From contig JAMXBD010004240.1 in the NCBI GenBank assembly GCA_024138025.1, forward strand, positions 1 through 64,000: a stretch of DNA of 64,000 bases, in the 5' to 3' direction. Below, in pieces: positions 12,010-24,883 of the stretch. This DNA is from Combretum micranthum. Taxonomy: Eukaryota; Streptophyta; Magnoliopsida; Myrtales; Combretaceae. Each line of letters begins with the position of its first letter. The stretch's first letter is position 1. Position numbers and translations under genes: made by a program. Below the pieces are notes generated by a model. It had not been told where the DNA came from and ran no database searches. It saw nothing but the letters and a program-made list of their open reading frames with translations.

Positions 12010-13263
12010 CGATATCCAAAGCACCATACCGGATGGCACCAGCTGAGTTAAAGGAATTAAAGACACAATTGCAGGAACTTTTGGATCAGAAATTCATAAA
12101 ACCAAGTATGTCGCCATGGGGCGCACCTGTCTTGTTTGTGAAAAAAAAGGATGGATCAATGAGATTGTGTATCGATTATTGTGAGTTAAATAAGGTAACT
12201 ATCAAGAATCGATATCCTCAACCAAGAATTAACGATTTGTTTGATCAATTGCAAGGGGCTTGTGTGTTTTCATGCATTGATCTGCATTCGGGATACCATC
12301 AGTTAAGAATAAAGCCTGAGGATGTACCAAAGACGGCTTTTCATACTCGTTATGGACACTACGAGTTTTTGGTGATGTCGTTTGGGCTGACTAATGCACC
12401 AGCTGCATTTATGGACCTCATGAACAGAGTCTACAAGCCACTTTTGGATAAGTGTGTAATAGTCTTCATAGACGATATCCTAATATATTCGAAGATCAAG
12501 GAACAACACGAAGAACACCTTCGTTTGGCGTTGCAAACCTTAAGAGAAAACAAGTTGTGCCAAATTGTCCAAATGTGATTTTTGGTTGGACATAATATCT
12601 TTTCTTGGACATGTGGTAACCGGTGAAGAAATATAGTTGACCCCGAAAAGATTAAGGCTGTAGTGGAATGGAAACAGCCACAAACGATTACTGAAGTAAG
12701 AAGTTTCTTGGGATTGGCTGGCTACTATCGCAAGTTTGTGAAGGATTTCTCGAAGATAGCCAAGCCGCTGACTCAATTAACCCAAAAGAATGAGAAATTT
12801 GTTTGGACAGATAAGAGGGAATAGAGTTTCCAGGAGTTGAAACAGTGACTGGTATCAGCACCGATTTTGGTTCTACCGAACCTGGAAAAATCCTATACGG
12901 TGCATAGTGACACCTCAAAGAATGGCCTTGGATGCGTATTAATGCAGGAAGGGAAAGTTATTGCATATGCTTCTCAACAATTGAAACACTACGAGCAAAA
13001 CTAACCTACAGATGACTTGGAATTGGCCACAGTTGTCTTCGTCTTGAAATTATGGAGGCACTATTTATATGGACAGAGTTATGAGATATATACAAATCAT
13101 AAGAGTCTTAAGTATCTGTTCACAGAAAGAGTTAAACATGAGACAAAGGAGATGTTTGAAACTAATAAAAAATTATGATTTGGGAATAAATTACTGTCCA
13201 GGAAAAGTTAATGCAGTCGCGGATGCCTTAAGTCGGAAAAATTACGGAGAAGTAGCGCCTTAA
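12010..13263 (+). pseudogene. Reverse transcriptase and RNase H of element A (broken)
   Basis: RT copies element RNA to DNA and RNase H removes the RNA strand. The RT block from 12033 is readable to 12578 and includes the polymerase motif [12 protein letters not shown] frameshift follows near 12555; the thumb/connection ([36 protein letters not shown]) continues in another frame. RNase H has stops near 12823 and 13003. Its end ([28 protein letters not shown]) is intact at 13069-13263. Similar to C throughout. Confidence 0.88.
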
Positions 13264-14406
13264 TCACAAGTCAAAAGATTTGATTAGGGACTTTGAGAAA
13301 TTAAAGATTGAGTTCATTGACAAAAGTGTTGAGCTTGAGATAGCTAACCTGGCATTGGAGCCAACCCTGATAGAAAGAATCAAGGAAGCCCAAAGGTATG
13401 ACGAGGTGATACAAAGGATTAAAAAGGAAACCCAAGTAGGAAAATACCTTGACTTTGTAGTAGACGATGAGAATGTGATCAGAATGAAGGGAAGGTTGTG
13501 TATGCCGGAAGACGAAGAGTTGAGGAAGGAAATAATGGATGAAGCTCATAACTCCGGTTATACCATGCATCTGGGAGGTACCAAGATGTACCAAGATTTG
13601 AAAAGCCATTATTGGTGGAACGACATGAAACGAGATGTAGCAGATTATGTAATGAAATGTCCAGTTTGCCAACAGGTGAAAGTAGAGCACCAAAGGCCGA
13701 GTGGATTGTTAAAGCCTTTACCCATTCCCGAGTGGAAGTGGGATCAGATATCTATGGATTTTGTGTGTGGTTTTCCAAAGACCCCTTCAGGTTGTGATGC
13801 TGTATGGGAAATAGTGATCGGTTAACCAAGTTGGCGCACTTCTTACCCATAAATATGACTTATTCAATGGAAAGGCTAGCTAAGATTACATCAGGGAAAT
13901 TGTACGGTTACATGGCATACCAGCAGGAATTATTTCAGATAGAGACCCAAGGTTTGTGTCTAAATTTTTGACCAGCTTGCAAAAGAGTTTGGGTACCAAA
14001 TTGCATTTCATTACGGCATATAACACTCAGACCGATGGACAGTCTGAGCGGACGATCCAAACCCAAGAAGACATGCTGAGAGCTTGTGCCTTAGAATTCA
14101 AAGGGAGCTGGGATAGTCATGTGCATCTCATCGAGTTTGCTTACAATAACAGCTATCACTCAACCATTCAAATGCCGCCCTATGAAGCTTTGTATGGAGG
14201 ACTGCTGTAGATCCCCTCTGTTTTGGGATGAAATGGAAAAGATAGCTATTGGACCAGAATTTGTACAAGAAGTGGCCGATAAGGTGACGGTAATCCAGCG
14301 GAAAATGAAAGAGGCTCAGGATAGACAAAAGAGCTGGGCAGACCTGAGCAGAAGAGAACTCGAATTCAAGGAAGGTGACCATGTGTACTTGAAGATAAGT
14401 AATTAA
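13264..14406 (+). pseudogene. Integrase of element A (broken)
   Basis: Zinc-binding N-terminal part is visible ([18 protein letters not shown] followed by CPVCQQ), then the catalytic core: [18 protein letters not shown], a frame break near 13810, [12 protein letters not shown], and [16 protein letters not shown], giving the D, D and E positions. It breaks again near 14205. The C-terminal part ends at 14406 with [12 protein letters not shown]. Integrates the DNA copy in active relatives; here it is inactive because of at least four frame breaks. Confidence 0.87.
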
Positions 14407-14819
14407 AAGTATTAAAGGATGCGTACAAGGAAAGCTAAGCTCGAGATATATTAGACCTTTCGAAATTTTGGAAAGAGTTGGAGATTGCGTATTGGCTAGC
14501 TTTACCACCAAATCTATCTGGGATTCATAACGTGTTCCATGTGTCAGTATTGAGAAAGTATGTGACCCATAAAGGATTTTGGAATTAGAACCGATTCAGC
14601 TGAAGGAAAACCTGACATATGAAGAACACCTCGCAAAGATATTGGATAAGAAAACCCAAAGGCTACGGAACAAAGACATTCACTATGTTAAAGTATTATG
14701 GAGGAATCATGCCTTTGAGGAAGCGACTTAGGAAGCTGAAGAGGAGATCCGAAGGAAGTACCCCGAGTTATTTGAAGGACAAGGTACGTCAGTTCAGTTT
14801 TGAGGACAAAACTCTATTT
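14407..14819 (+). pseudogene. Integrase tail and chromodomain of element A (broken)
   Basis: Out-of-frame remains of the 'GIHNVFHVSVLRKYV' linker and a chromodomain beginning near 14615 (KTQRLRNKDIHYVK) with a stop in the ATWE segment near 14730. Chromodomains in this lineage direct integration into heterochromatin. The homologous intact-looking version is in element C (37019-37276). Confidence 0.75.
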
Positions 14820-14832
14820 AAGGTGGGGAGGT
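14820..14832 (+). other. Polypurine tract, element A
   Basis: aaggtggggaggt directly before the 3' LTR, identical to that of element C; primes plus-strand DNA synthesis. Confidence 0.85.
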
Positions 14833-15602
14833 TGTAAACCCTGGTATTCTTAGTAGTCAAATAAACTCTGGGGATCGAAAAGCAAAACCCTAATCCAGTC
14901 CAGTTAAGCTTAGTGAGAGAAGCTTAGAAACCCAAAATTCGGCTTTCCTTCGATTTCATAATAAAAGAAGTTTTATAAAGTAAATGACTATGAATTATTG
15001 TTTTAAAGTATATTTTAAACTTTAGAAAGTTTTAAATTCAGGAATTTTTCAATTCTGGGCCTTCCTGAGCTCAATTATGGAAAAACGTGCCTCAAGACCA
15101 GAAACTCAGAAAAATGTTCCGGAATATTCATTAGAACCGAAATTTTATAAGAATTTCAAAAATATAAATTTTATAATTTTCGGACTATAAAAAATTACAG
15201 TTATAGCTTTTTTCCCGTATTTTCTTTACAAGGTAAAGTATGTCTTGTTTACTTCACAAGTACAACCTACACACACTACCCATACCTATTCTTACATCCT
15301 TACAACTATTATAATTTTTTTTTCAAGAAATTTTGTTTCCTGATTAATTATTACATTTATTACATTTTATTATTTAAATTACAAATTTTATCAAAATTCA
15401 AATTCTTCTCTCTCTCTCTCTACCATGGCGGTGCACCCTCCCCATTTTTCTCTCTATTTTGTTTTATTTACTTCTTTTATTCAATTAAAACCTTAATTCC
15501 TCTAATATATAAGCTCATTTTCTCTCTCTCTCTCATTTCTACTCTTTCAAAAATTCCAAAAGAAGAAAAACTCTCTTTCCTCTTGTTGTTGCCGTGACCC
15601 TA

Positions 15603-15640
<38 letters not shown>

Positions 15641-18219
15641 CACAAGCTTATTTCTCTTCTTTTGTACTCCAAATCTCCATTGGTATGATGATTTCAAGCT
15701 TTGTTATTGCTAATCTTGTAATGGCAAGACTTTTCTTGTGTTTTTCCACTTTAAATCCCAAGGAGCATATGCTAGGGACAAGAAAACACTAATAGAAGAA
15801 TATCAAGCCATCACAAGACTTTTCTTGTGTGTTTTCCACTTTAAAGGAGTTTTTGTTGAAATAATATTATGTTCATGCATGTAAAGTAGAGATCTTGCAT
15901 GGAAAGTTTATGTTCATGTCAAGAAACTCATGATTCATGCACAATAAGTTGTAGATCTAGTGTTTAGACATTTATATCTTTCATGACATTTATGTTCATG
16001 TGGATGTTTTGAACTTTCATACATTAATGATCATAAAAGCTTAGCTTTGCATGTATATAGATGTGTTAGATGATAATCTTTATGGATATAGGACAAGGAG
16101 CTTGAAAAAGAAAAGATTTTGTTAGAAATGTCTAGTGGAAAATTCGGATGATTTTTGGAACCTATTTTAAAAACCTTGAAACCACTTTGAAACTCATATT
16201 TTTCATGAAAAATGAAAGGTATATGTAATAGGTATCTCTAAGGAATGATTTTTACAAGTTATAATGAGTTTAGGCATGAGTAATGTGTAAAACAAGTGAT
16301 AGAATTAAAATGGAAAATTTTGAGTTAGTGATCAAATTTCCAAATTCGTAATTTGAGGTGAAGCATATGTAATCACCTAGTATTTGAGCTCAAATTGCAT
16401 GTTTTATGAGTTAAATGAAGTCCTTAGACAATAGATATGATAAAGCTTCAAATTTTGATGCATTAAACAAGTCTTCCATAAGGAATATGCGAGAAATGGA
16501 AATTTCCAAAATTCGGATTTTTGTGAAAAGCTTGTTTAAACATATTTGCAAGGTGAAAATGTGAATTTCTAAGTATAAATGAAGGTCTTGAATAGTATAG
16601 ATGTTAAGGACTCATTTTTATTTAGATAACAAGTAAATTTTAAGAATAAAATCCTAAAACACTAGGAGATGTAAAATTGGAAAAATGGATTTCTAAGAAA
16701 TGGCTATTGTGGAGTCTTGTAATAACTAGGAGTTCTTAAGAGTTCATTATAAAATCATCAAGATCATGCATATATTGGACTCATTACATGACATTCATAT
16801 TAGGAATTCATTCACATTCTATCTATACATGAATCATCAACTAAAAACATTTTTACCAAATGCGAAAAATTTTTGAAAATGGAAAAGTTGCAGAATAGAT
16901 CTGATCCCTCTGTTCTGTGACCTTAAGGCTTTCAAAACTTGAAATTAATTTTAAATATAGGTAGATCTTTCGAAGTAGATAGAAATCGATATAAAATTTG
17001 CGAAATTCCGAGTTAAAATGGCCAAGTTATGGCCGAATTAAGTTGGAACTTCTGCAAATAGCGAGAATCACGATTTTGTTTAGTCTAGATGTATAGTTTG
17101 AATTAGTTAAGTGATGAGATTCTTATTAGGTTATTCTTATTTGGTAGGTGATCCTGAGCACGACGATACCCTACAACCTGACATTACTATTAAGAGACGG
17201 GCGTTCCATGGCTGAGTGAGTTTCACTTCCGATCTCAATTATTGCTTGTGATTGTAATAATAGTTGCACTAGTTGCTAAGTAAAGATAAAAAGAATGAAT
17301 ATGCATGATAGGGTTAGTTGGGAATTATAATTGTCTGTGTTGAGATGTGAAATTGAACTTAAAGAATATCGAAGCCGGGTGATAAGTTATTGCTTGTATA
17401 GAGATGAGCCAGAATTGATTGTCTGCGAATATTGCTTGGCCACCTAAAAGAATTGAATTAATCAAGTATTGGACTTCAATTATAATTTGAACTCATTCAT
17501 ATCACGATGGGGATGGAGCATTAGCATTTGTTGGTTTTTCGTGATCCATAAAACGAATTTATGTTGGTTAATCTTGATCCATAAAACGAATTATTGTTCA
17601 GTTGACCGTGAGCTTAAACGGCATCGTACCGCAGGATTCGTTAATTTGCTAACCCAGGATGGAGGGTGCAAATCCATCCACATATGATTTTCGGCTGGTC
17701 ATATGTTTGTTGAACTCATTTGTTTGATGCATTCACTGGATTGGTTAATCACTTGCTTAATTGCTATGTTTTAATTGTGATATGGAAGTTTTCACTCACT
17801 AAGCTGGCTAGTTTATGCCCCTATAGTTTCTGCTTGTTACAGCATGAATTCATTTGGCTTAGGCCAAGGCAGGCTACAGCTCAGGTACCCGAGCTAGGAG
17901 TTTCCCTTAGAAGTTTACTTCGATTTTGTTTAGACTTCCATTGGAAACTAAAGGACTTTGGATGACTGTAATGGACTTAATATTATTTTGCGGGGGAATG
18001 CCCCTTAGACCTTATAATTTATATATGTGTTTTGGTTTATTATCTATGGCTAATGAATGCCACATTAAACTTCTTAACTCCATTGATTTGAGTATTCTAT
18101 TGTCGTAAAGGGACGCGTTACATCTATACAAGACTCCCGAAGGGCTTGGATAGAATTCAAGAGTCTTATATAGTATGTGGCGGACTGTTACGTTTAGGAT
18201 ACTCCTATGGGGCATGACA
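14833..18219 (+). repeat. Element A 3' LTR (about 3.4 kb)
   Basis: Same ends as the 5' LTR (TGTAAACC ... CATGACA). Differs from it by an extra stretch after the TATA box that contains a CA microsatellite, a partial duplication near 15820 (a second 'acttttcttgtg' copy), two rather than three 33-bp repeats, and scattered substitutions and indels. TATA-like TATATAAG at 15506; acceptor-like TTACAG ending 17842. Confidence 0.92.
15602..15638. repeat. (CA)n microsatellite in element A 3' LTR
   Basis: About 17 CA units with one TA interruption, absent from the 5' LTR, which has a deletion across this place. Confidence 0.9.
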
Positions 18220-18224
18220 TCTGC
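18220..18224. repeat. Target-site duplication of element A, right copy
   Basis: tctgc, matching tctac at 4741-4745 with one substitution. Confidence 0.75.
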
Positions 18225-18437
18225 CGTCTAATGTGACAGTAAAAGTCTTAACCTTAATGAGACACTATCACACCTATTTTATTATGTCAATATTTTGCAT
18301 TGACAATAATGGCCCTAATTTTATTAGGGTTGGTAGTGATAGTAAATTATTATTCATAATAATAATTTATTTACTCTTCCATTGGTTTTCAAATTGAATC
18401 ACTAACTGGTGATTAGCCTCAAGTACATGAATTAACA
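18225..18437 (-). repeat. Copia-like LTR, 5' half (minus strand)
   Basis: Minus-strand start TGTTAATTCATG at 18437, directly abutting Athila integrase sequence; continues after element A at 4745-4425. It therefore interrupts Athila. The right flank atact (18438-18442) would be the target duplication, its partner lying outside the window. Confidence 0.55.
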
Positions 18438-18442
18438 ATACT

Positions 18443-19902
18443 TAAAATAAAAATTTGGCGCATTTCATCCATCTTTAAAGCATACCTCATCCTTTGACAA
18501 TTGTCACAATCGAAAACTAGAATTTTTGCATCTTTGAAAATAAAGGGCTAATGAAATCCAACTTCCAAGACCTTGTGTGCTGTTGTGTTTGTGCCATAAT
18601 GTCCTTCAGTTGGTCCATCACTGCAATTACTTAAACTTTTTGGCATTTTTTGTGTGAAACGTAACACCGAATTACTTTATCTAAGCAAATTCGAAAGAGA
18701 AATGAATCTTCCTAGAAATAATATTTCAAATCAAAAAAGAATTTTTTCTTTTGATTATAATCAAGCTCAGTGGGAATCTCCTTATCGACCAAGTAATTGG
18801 CTACGTCAGCAAACCAAGGCTCTAACTCATCTATAGTGCAAAGTGTCATCAATCTCATCTTTTAAATTACTCACATAAGGACCATTAAGCCGCGACAAAT
18901 GATCTGCAGCTAAGTTTTCACAACCCTTTTTGTCCTTAATCTCTAAGTCAAACTCTTGTAACAATAAAATCCATTGAATCAATCTAGGTTTTGCATCAGC
19001 CTTTGTAAGCAGGTATTTCAAAGCAAAATGATCAGTGAATATTGTAACCTTGAAAGAACTAAATATGACCTGAATTTTTCAAATGCAAATATGAAAGCAA
19101 GCAAATCCTTTTCAGTAGTTGTATAGTTCGCTTAAGTGGCTATTGACATTTTGCTGGCATAATGAACTGGTTGAAAATGGCGATTCCTCCCTTGTCCTAG
19201 AACAGCAGTCTGATGTTATCATAATTAGTGCTTACGTAAGCTTTTCTTTTAATGATTCAAAGGCAATTTGGCAATCCTTATCAAAGTTGAGTTGAGCATC
19301 TTTCTCCAGGAGCTTATCAAAGGTCGAGCTATCTTTGAGAAGTCTTGAATTAACCTTCTATAAAAACCCGCATGTCCTATAAAACTTTTGATGCCTTTGA
19401 TGGTGGTGAGTGGTGGAAATTTTGAAATGATGTCAATCTTTCCTGTATCTACCTCAATACTTTTTTTGAAATTTTATGTCCTAAGACAATTACTTCTTGT
19501 ACCAAAAATGGCACTTCTCCCAACTTAGTACCATATTTGTGTCTTCCCACTTTTTAAGGATTTTGTCCAAATTTTGGAGACAATCATCAAATGATCTCCC
19601 AAAAACAGAAAAGTCATCCATAAAGACTTCTATGATGTCTTCAACATATTCCTCAAAGATGGCCAACATGCACCTATGAAATGTTGCTAGAGCATTGCAA
19701 TGTCCAAAAGGCATTCTTCTATATATGAAAGTTCCATAAGAGCAGGAGAAGATTATTTTCTCTTGATCTCTCCAAGCTATGGGGATCTGAAAGTATGCAG
19801 ACATCCCATCGAGGAAGCAGTAGTATTCATGACCAACCAATCACTCAAGCATTTGATCAACGAATGGTAAGGGGACGTGGTCATTTCTTGTGGCATTATT
19901 AA
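18443..19902 (-). pseudogene. Athila-type Ty3-gypsy pol fragment: RT, RNase H, start of integrase (broken)
   Basis: Read on the minus strand from 19902 down. RT palm with GHEYYCFLDGMSAYFQIPIA, the YRRMPFGHCNA block and the polymerase motif VFMDDFSVFG at 19490-19840; RNase H ending [19 protein letters not shown] and AADHLSRL at 18827-19021; then PWFADVANYLV, DLKYYF and the integrase zinc region with C..C near 18500. Fillers such as GHEYYCFLDG and [15 protein letters not shown] are characteristic of the Athila lineage. Multiple stops and frame breaks. It is the oldest layer here: the copia element interrupts it at 18442 and element B at 19902. Confidence 0.88.
19898..19902. repeat. Target-site duplication of element B, left copy
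   Basis: attaa, identical to 45681-45685 after the 3' LTR. Confidence 0.92.
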
Positions 19903-20598
19903 TGTAAACCCCTAAATTTTTGGAATCAGTTTAGCATAAAACCCTAAACCAGAAGTCACCGGAACTCTAAAGGTACAAAACCTAGTTATACGAAATAGCT
20001 TAAGTCCGGCAATCTCGAATAAAAAACTTGGTGTGAGTAAGTAGGAGTTTAGAGTATAGAATAGTGCGTAATTATCTAAGGTAGCATAAAAAGATCAGAT
20101 TAGTAAAACCACAACCCGATCGGACAGTTCTTAAAAACGCGTCCCGGGGCCAGAATGGTAAGAATATTCGGAATATACAGTTAGACTTGTAAAAATATAA
20201 GATTTCCAAAAATATAAATTTCGTAATTTTTCGGTAGCTAAAAATATCATATATCGCATTTATACGCGCATTTTCTTACTACCGGTACTTTATTAGTCAT
20301 ATCTACTTTACATTACACTATTCATTACTATTCTACACTATTCTTTTCTCTCTACTTTTTCTTACACCTACACTTACAAACACCATAACCTATAACCTTT
20401 ACTTTTTACCTGTCCCATAACTTTATTTCACATCTACCTTACATATTATTTTCTTTTAACAAAAAACAAAAAAAAAAAAATAAAATGAAATATCTCCCCT
20501 CTTATTACACTATGGTTGGTGCCCCTCCCCTCTACACCCTCTCAATTTGTTTTATTTTTCTTTTATTTTAATAATACAAAAATCACTCCTCAATTTCC

Positions 20599-20606
20599 TA
20601 TAAATA
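20599..20606 (+). promoter_or_regulatory. TATA box, element B 5' LTR
   Basis: TATAAATA about 696 bases from the LTR start; the copy in the 3' LTR is at 42921-42928. Confidence 0.7.
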
Positions 20607-20807
20607 CCCCCTCCTCTTTCACTTCGTTCACACAATTACTACCACAAAATCTTAAAAAACTCTTCCAAAATCTCTTCTCAAAACTCTCTCAAAATATCCT
20701 CCCAAAACTCTCTCAAATTTATTCCAAAACAACTTCTACCAACAACTAAAACCCATAACCACATAACAATACCAAAGTCTTCTTTAGGTAACCATTCCAT
20801 ATTATTT

Positions 20808-20830
20808 TCTTCTTCTTCTTCTTCTTCTTC
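20808..20830. repeat. (TTC)n microsatellite in element B 5' LTR
   Basis: About eight TTC units; the 3' LTR has a shorter, interrupted run near 43132, showing change after insertion. Confidence 0.85.
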
Positions 20831-22827
20831 ATGTCATGTAACTTTACATGACTATAGTGTGAGTTTCCAAAGACTAAAAGTTATGGAAGCTACATTATAT
20901 TCATGTATTGTTCTTGTTCATAAAAATCTATTTATGTTTATGTTATTATTTTTGTTCATATTATTGTTACTATATCTAAGTATTATTATCTATATATATA
21001 TGTATACATATTCTTTAGAGCATATAAGCTCACTTGCAATTATTTTTTTTTTATGCAATGCAATTTATTTATTATTCCATTGCAATTTATTTATTTATTC
21101 CTTGTTATTTTAAGACTAGTCTTTAATCTTAGACTTGCCATTATCAAGCCAAAACAAGTTTTTCTTTCATTTTATTTTTATTTTGGGACTAGTCTACTTC
21201 TTAGTCCCGGGAGTCTTGAAGAAGCTAAGACTCCAATACTTGACTTTATTATTTATGTTATTTTTGTTTACTATTATTTCTCATAAATCATGTTCATTTA
21301 GATTGTTGTCCAAAAATTTCAATTTCTAAAAATAATTAAACAAAAGAAGAATTTGTCACTTAGAAATAAGTTTATGTGAAGTATAAATCTATGGATTAAC
21401 AAAAATAAACTCATTTCTTTTCAAGTTACAAAAAGAACCCACTACAAATTTTAGAAACTACTTTTACTATGAAAAGCTTCTTAAATCCTTTGTTATTCCA
21501 CTTTGTTTTTCAAAAGAAAATAATCGTTGATACAAGAATGATTTTTATGAAAAAGATAAACAAGATGAAAAGGATAAAGAATTTTCAAATAAAAACCTTT
21601 ACAAACAAATAGGCAAAGAAAATTGTATAGGAAAAATAAATAGGAAAAGTAGTACTAATATAAGATAACTTAGAAAATGGAAAATTTTTTTTCAAGAAGT
21701 TACTTGGAAAAAAAATAATAAAAATAACATAAAGCATTTTTGGAAAACAAAAGAAACAAAAATATTCATTCCAAGAGATTTACAAAATAAATTCTTACAA
21801 CTATTTTTCTAAAACTTCAAACCTGCATCACTTCACTCAAGAAATATGATTGGACAACAAAACACTTGAGCATGCTTAAATATGAGCTATGTAGCTATAA
21901 AAAGTGAATTTTTCGACTATATAGATAACTAAGTATTTATCAAGCAAATTTTGAATGGTTGAACCAAAGTTGTTTTTGAGTTAGAAAATTCGTGGTGAAA
22001 TTCATCACCACTGTTTCGGGGCTTAAATGGTTTAGTTTGACAAAAATAGTTTTAGAAATGAATAGATCTTTTCAAGTAGGTAGAAATCGGTATATTATAT
22101 GCGCGATTCCGAGTTAAAATGACCAAGTTATAGCCATTTTAAATTGGAACTTTCCTTTATACGAACTTTAACGTTTTTTGACTTTGTTTGTCAAAATTCA
22201 AGAAAATCATCAAGGAATACTCATTGTGGGTATTTTCTTTGGCTAGGTGACTCCGAGGAAGGATTCCTTTATCCGAAGATTATTTCGATTGAGTGGAGTG
22301 TGTGTGAACGACTCATCATATAGAGGAATAGTCAACATGGCATTGTGAGTTTATTTCCTTAAAATGCCATACTTGTTGTGCTTGTAAATTAGTTGTAGAA
22401 TTAAGAAAAGATAAATAGATATGTATGCAAAATAATTCTTGAAAGAATCCTAAGAATATCGAGGCCGGAATTGATTTAAATATTTGTTTTAGTATAACAT
22501 TTGATTTGTACGAAATTCCTTGATTGCCTTAAATTCAATAATAATTATGTTATGACATCATAAATAAATGGATTCATGCATACCACGAAGTGAGTCACAT
22601 TGCATATGGGCTATTATCCTTGGGTGAGAAGGATAATAAGCTCATGTCGAAAGCAACACTTGGCGGAGTATCCGAAACGATTGCTTGGCGGCTTAAAGGA
22701 AATGCTTGGCAGAAAATCCAAAAGCAAGGTCAATCAAGTAGACTCGAGATGCTTGGTGATGAGTGGTCGTAAGCATAAAACTTTTTAAATAAAATACTTG
22801 TTTTGAGATTATGTATCACCAAACCCC

Positions 22828-22877
22828 GAATGGAGGGCGCAAATCCATTCAACATATAATTTCCGGAAAGCTATATG
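22828..22877 (+). repeat. Twin U5 hairpins, element B 5' LTR
   Basis: GAATGGA (22828) pairs with TCCATTC (22844); CATATA (22853) pairs with TATATG (22872). Both arms differ from those of A/C in step, keeping the pairing. Confidence 0.7.
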
Positions 22878-23385
22878 CTTGCTTGCCCACGTGTATGATG
22901 CATCCCATTTGATTGCTTAAAACAACTTGTTTGAAATCTTGTTACAAGAAGTTAATGGATATAGTTCTCACTAAGCTGTTAGCTTTTACCCCTATAGATA
23001 TCTTTGCAGTTTCCCTACCTGTGGTTAAGGCCACGAGGACCCTACAGCTAGGTAATTTCTTTTTGGAATAAAGAAATGTAGATAAAGTTTAGCTGGGATA
23101 AGATATATAATATTCTTGTAATAGACTAGAGTTAAGGGAAATGTCCCTGAGTTTGTAAGATTATTATTATAAGTGAATGAATATTATGAGTTCTCTTTCT
23201 TAAACATGTTATTGTATCTTATTAAACTTCATAATCCCGAGTATGGTCCTCTAAACTTGTGAGAGCACGCCTTACACTTGATATCAAAGTTTTGGGAATG
23301 GCTAAGGTTGTCATATTTAAGCTTTGGTATTGAGTGTGGCGGACTATTATGTTTAGGGTGCCCTTCGGGGCGTGGCAGTTTAAGT

Positions 23386-23397
23386 TGGTATCAAAGT
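23386..23397 (+). other. Primer-binding site, element B
   Basis: TGGTATCAAAGT, the Met-tRNA PBS with two substitutions, same spacing from the LTR as in A and C. Confidence 0.85.
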
Positions 23398-23529
23398 ATG
23401 GTTAAGAACCTAGGAGTCATAATTATAGAATTGGACTTAAAAAGAATTGACTTAGAATAGAAATAAGAAAGACTTAGATGAGATAGAATGGGTTGAATAA
23501 GCTTTCTGATTCCTCTCTCTTTTGCATAG

Positions 23530-24540
23530 ATTACCATAGGAGAGGCCCGTCTTCAAGCCAAGAATTTCCGTAAAGGACCTTTTGAGAACCCAGAGGATTA
23601 CCGTTTGAGACTTAGGGTATTATGCGAGGAGTTTGCCCTAGCTGGACAACCTAAGACCGTTAGGGAAATGTTCCTCATTCGGAAAAGAGGAATGATGCAA
23701 ACACAGTGGAAACAAGTGGTACATACAATCCACAATTGCGATATAGGAAAGAGGATGATAGAGTTGGAGATGATATATGCTGTGGAACGTATCGTTGCCA
23801 TCGTCGAGGATAGGCCCATTCTGAAAGAAGCTACGTTTGTCCTCAGAGAAGATGGAGGCCGCACTTCACCAGACTTCCGAACATGGACAAAAATCGGACA
23901 CATGTACGTTTATGCACACAATAATCTGATGGACCATCTGGAATGGATGAAGGCAGACATCAATGATATTTTCACTGGCATGGAGTGTATCAGGAGGTGC
24001 TACGACCCCTAACTCAAGTATCCACTGAGCCACCTGCCTTCATAGGAATCCAACTGAGGAGGAACGAGGCCCTATGTCTGTGAGTGGATGGATCAATGAT
24101 AAGAGAGAAACCAATGCAAGGAGTGAGTGATAGTTCAGGTGATGAACCCGATGAGGACCTAAAGGAAAACTAAGAAGAAAAACTGGCGCAAGAGGCAAGA
24201 AATCAGACAGCTGTAGGCGTCGAGGAACCTTAGATTAGCGATGAGTTAGAATAATCCGCTATCTGGAAGGACGAAGACTCAAGGAGGACAAGGAACGGAC
24301 TCAACAATGGATATGGAAAATGCTCCAACCAACGAGAATGACAGTATGGAGACTGAAGGAGCAATCACTTGGAAGACCATTGATGAGATAGCGCCAATGA
24401 TGACGGAAAAAGAACTGATTGATTACCATGAAAGAGCCAGGGAGAGAGAACGGAAAAGAAGGAAGTATTTTAAAGAAATCATGAGAAGTTTAGACCCAGG
24501 GTCGTCTAGCAGCAATCCAGGAGATGCGCCCGACGAATGA
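23530..24540 (+). pseudogene. Element B extra ORF (aORF), broken
   Basis: Begins directly after a polypyrimidine-TTTGCATAG (ends 23529). Open from there to 24012 with no ATG before MFLIRKRG. Shares with the C copy the positions YRLRLR.LCE.FALA, ERI, EATF.L, RT.PDFR.W and YVYAH.NL, though the two are otherwise strongly diverged. The middle is degraded by stops (24013-24300). The end (24307-24540) keeps an acidic/Glu-rich helix-like stretch with RERERKRRK and a SSSS-rich terminus, corresponding to the basic patch and serine tail of A and C. Function unknown; its survival across diverged families suggests it was useful to the element. Confidence 0.7.
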
Positions 24541-24883
24541 AGGAAGGAAAGGAAGAAGAAAGATGGAGCATATCCCTAGAAGTCCAACTTGAATTTTGTA
24601 ATCATAAACTAGATTCACAATCTTAGTCTATCTTTTAATTTTCAGAACAATGTTTGTTATTTTCTATGTAATTTCCTTTTGTGATTTATCTTGTTGGATA
24701 TTTCTAATTTCATGTATGAATTTTATTTCTATATTTATGCTTTAAGTTTGATCTTAGAATTCGTCTTGATTTAAATTTTATTAGCTTTTATGCATATTGA
24801 AGTTCCCATTACACCCACCAATTTCTGACAAAAATTTAATTATCAAAATTATTAAAACCTACCTTAGGAAAAATTTTAAACAG
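24541..24883 (+). other. Spacer between aORF and gag, element B
   Basis: AT-rich, non-coding, with the same 'agtccaa' word early as in A and C but without their AGGCAA hairpin. Ends in tttaaacag just before gag coding similarity begins. Confidence 0.45.

Larger units (their letters stand above)
4746..18219 (+). mobile_element. Element A: degenerate full-length Tekay/Del-like Ty3-gypsy retrotransposon
   Basis: A complete but inactive element: 5' LTR 4746-8037, PBS, extra ORF, gag, protease, RT, RNase H, integrase, chromodomain, PPT and 3' LTR 14833-18219. It is flanked by near-identical 5-bp duplications and splits a minus-strand copia LTR. The chromodomain at the end of integrase and the very long LTRs are characteristic of the Tekay/Del chromovirus lineage. 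Many stops and frameshifts, plus sizeable indels between its two LTRs, mark it as older than element C, which it closely resembles in coding sequence. Its transcription-related parts are described in the separate entries. Confidence 0.9.
19903..23377 (+). repeat. Element B 5' LTR (about 3.5 kb)
   Basis: Begins TGTAAACC and ends CGTGGCA (mutated from CGTGACA). TATAAATA at 20599; donor-like ctttag|gtaacc with the intron side at 20788; twin hairpins at 22828-22877; acceptor-like TTTGCAG ending 23009. Contains a TTC microsatellite near 20808. Confidence 0.92.

Noticed and set aside
20516..20749. Small open frame at the start of B transcripts
   Set aside because: It overlaps the TATA box region and is low complexity; the start lies upstream of the expected transcription start.
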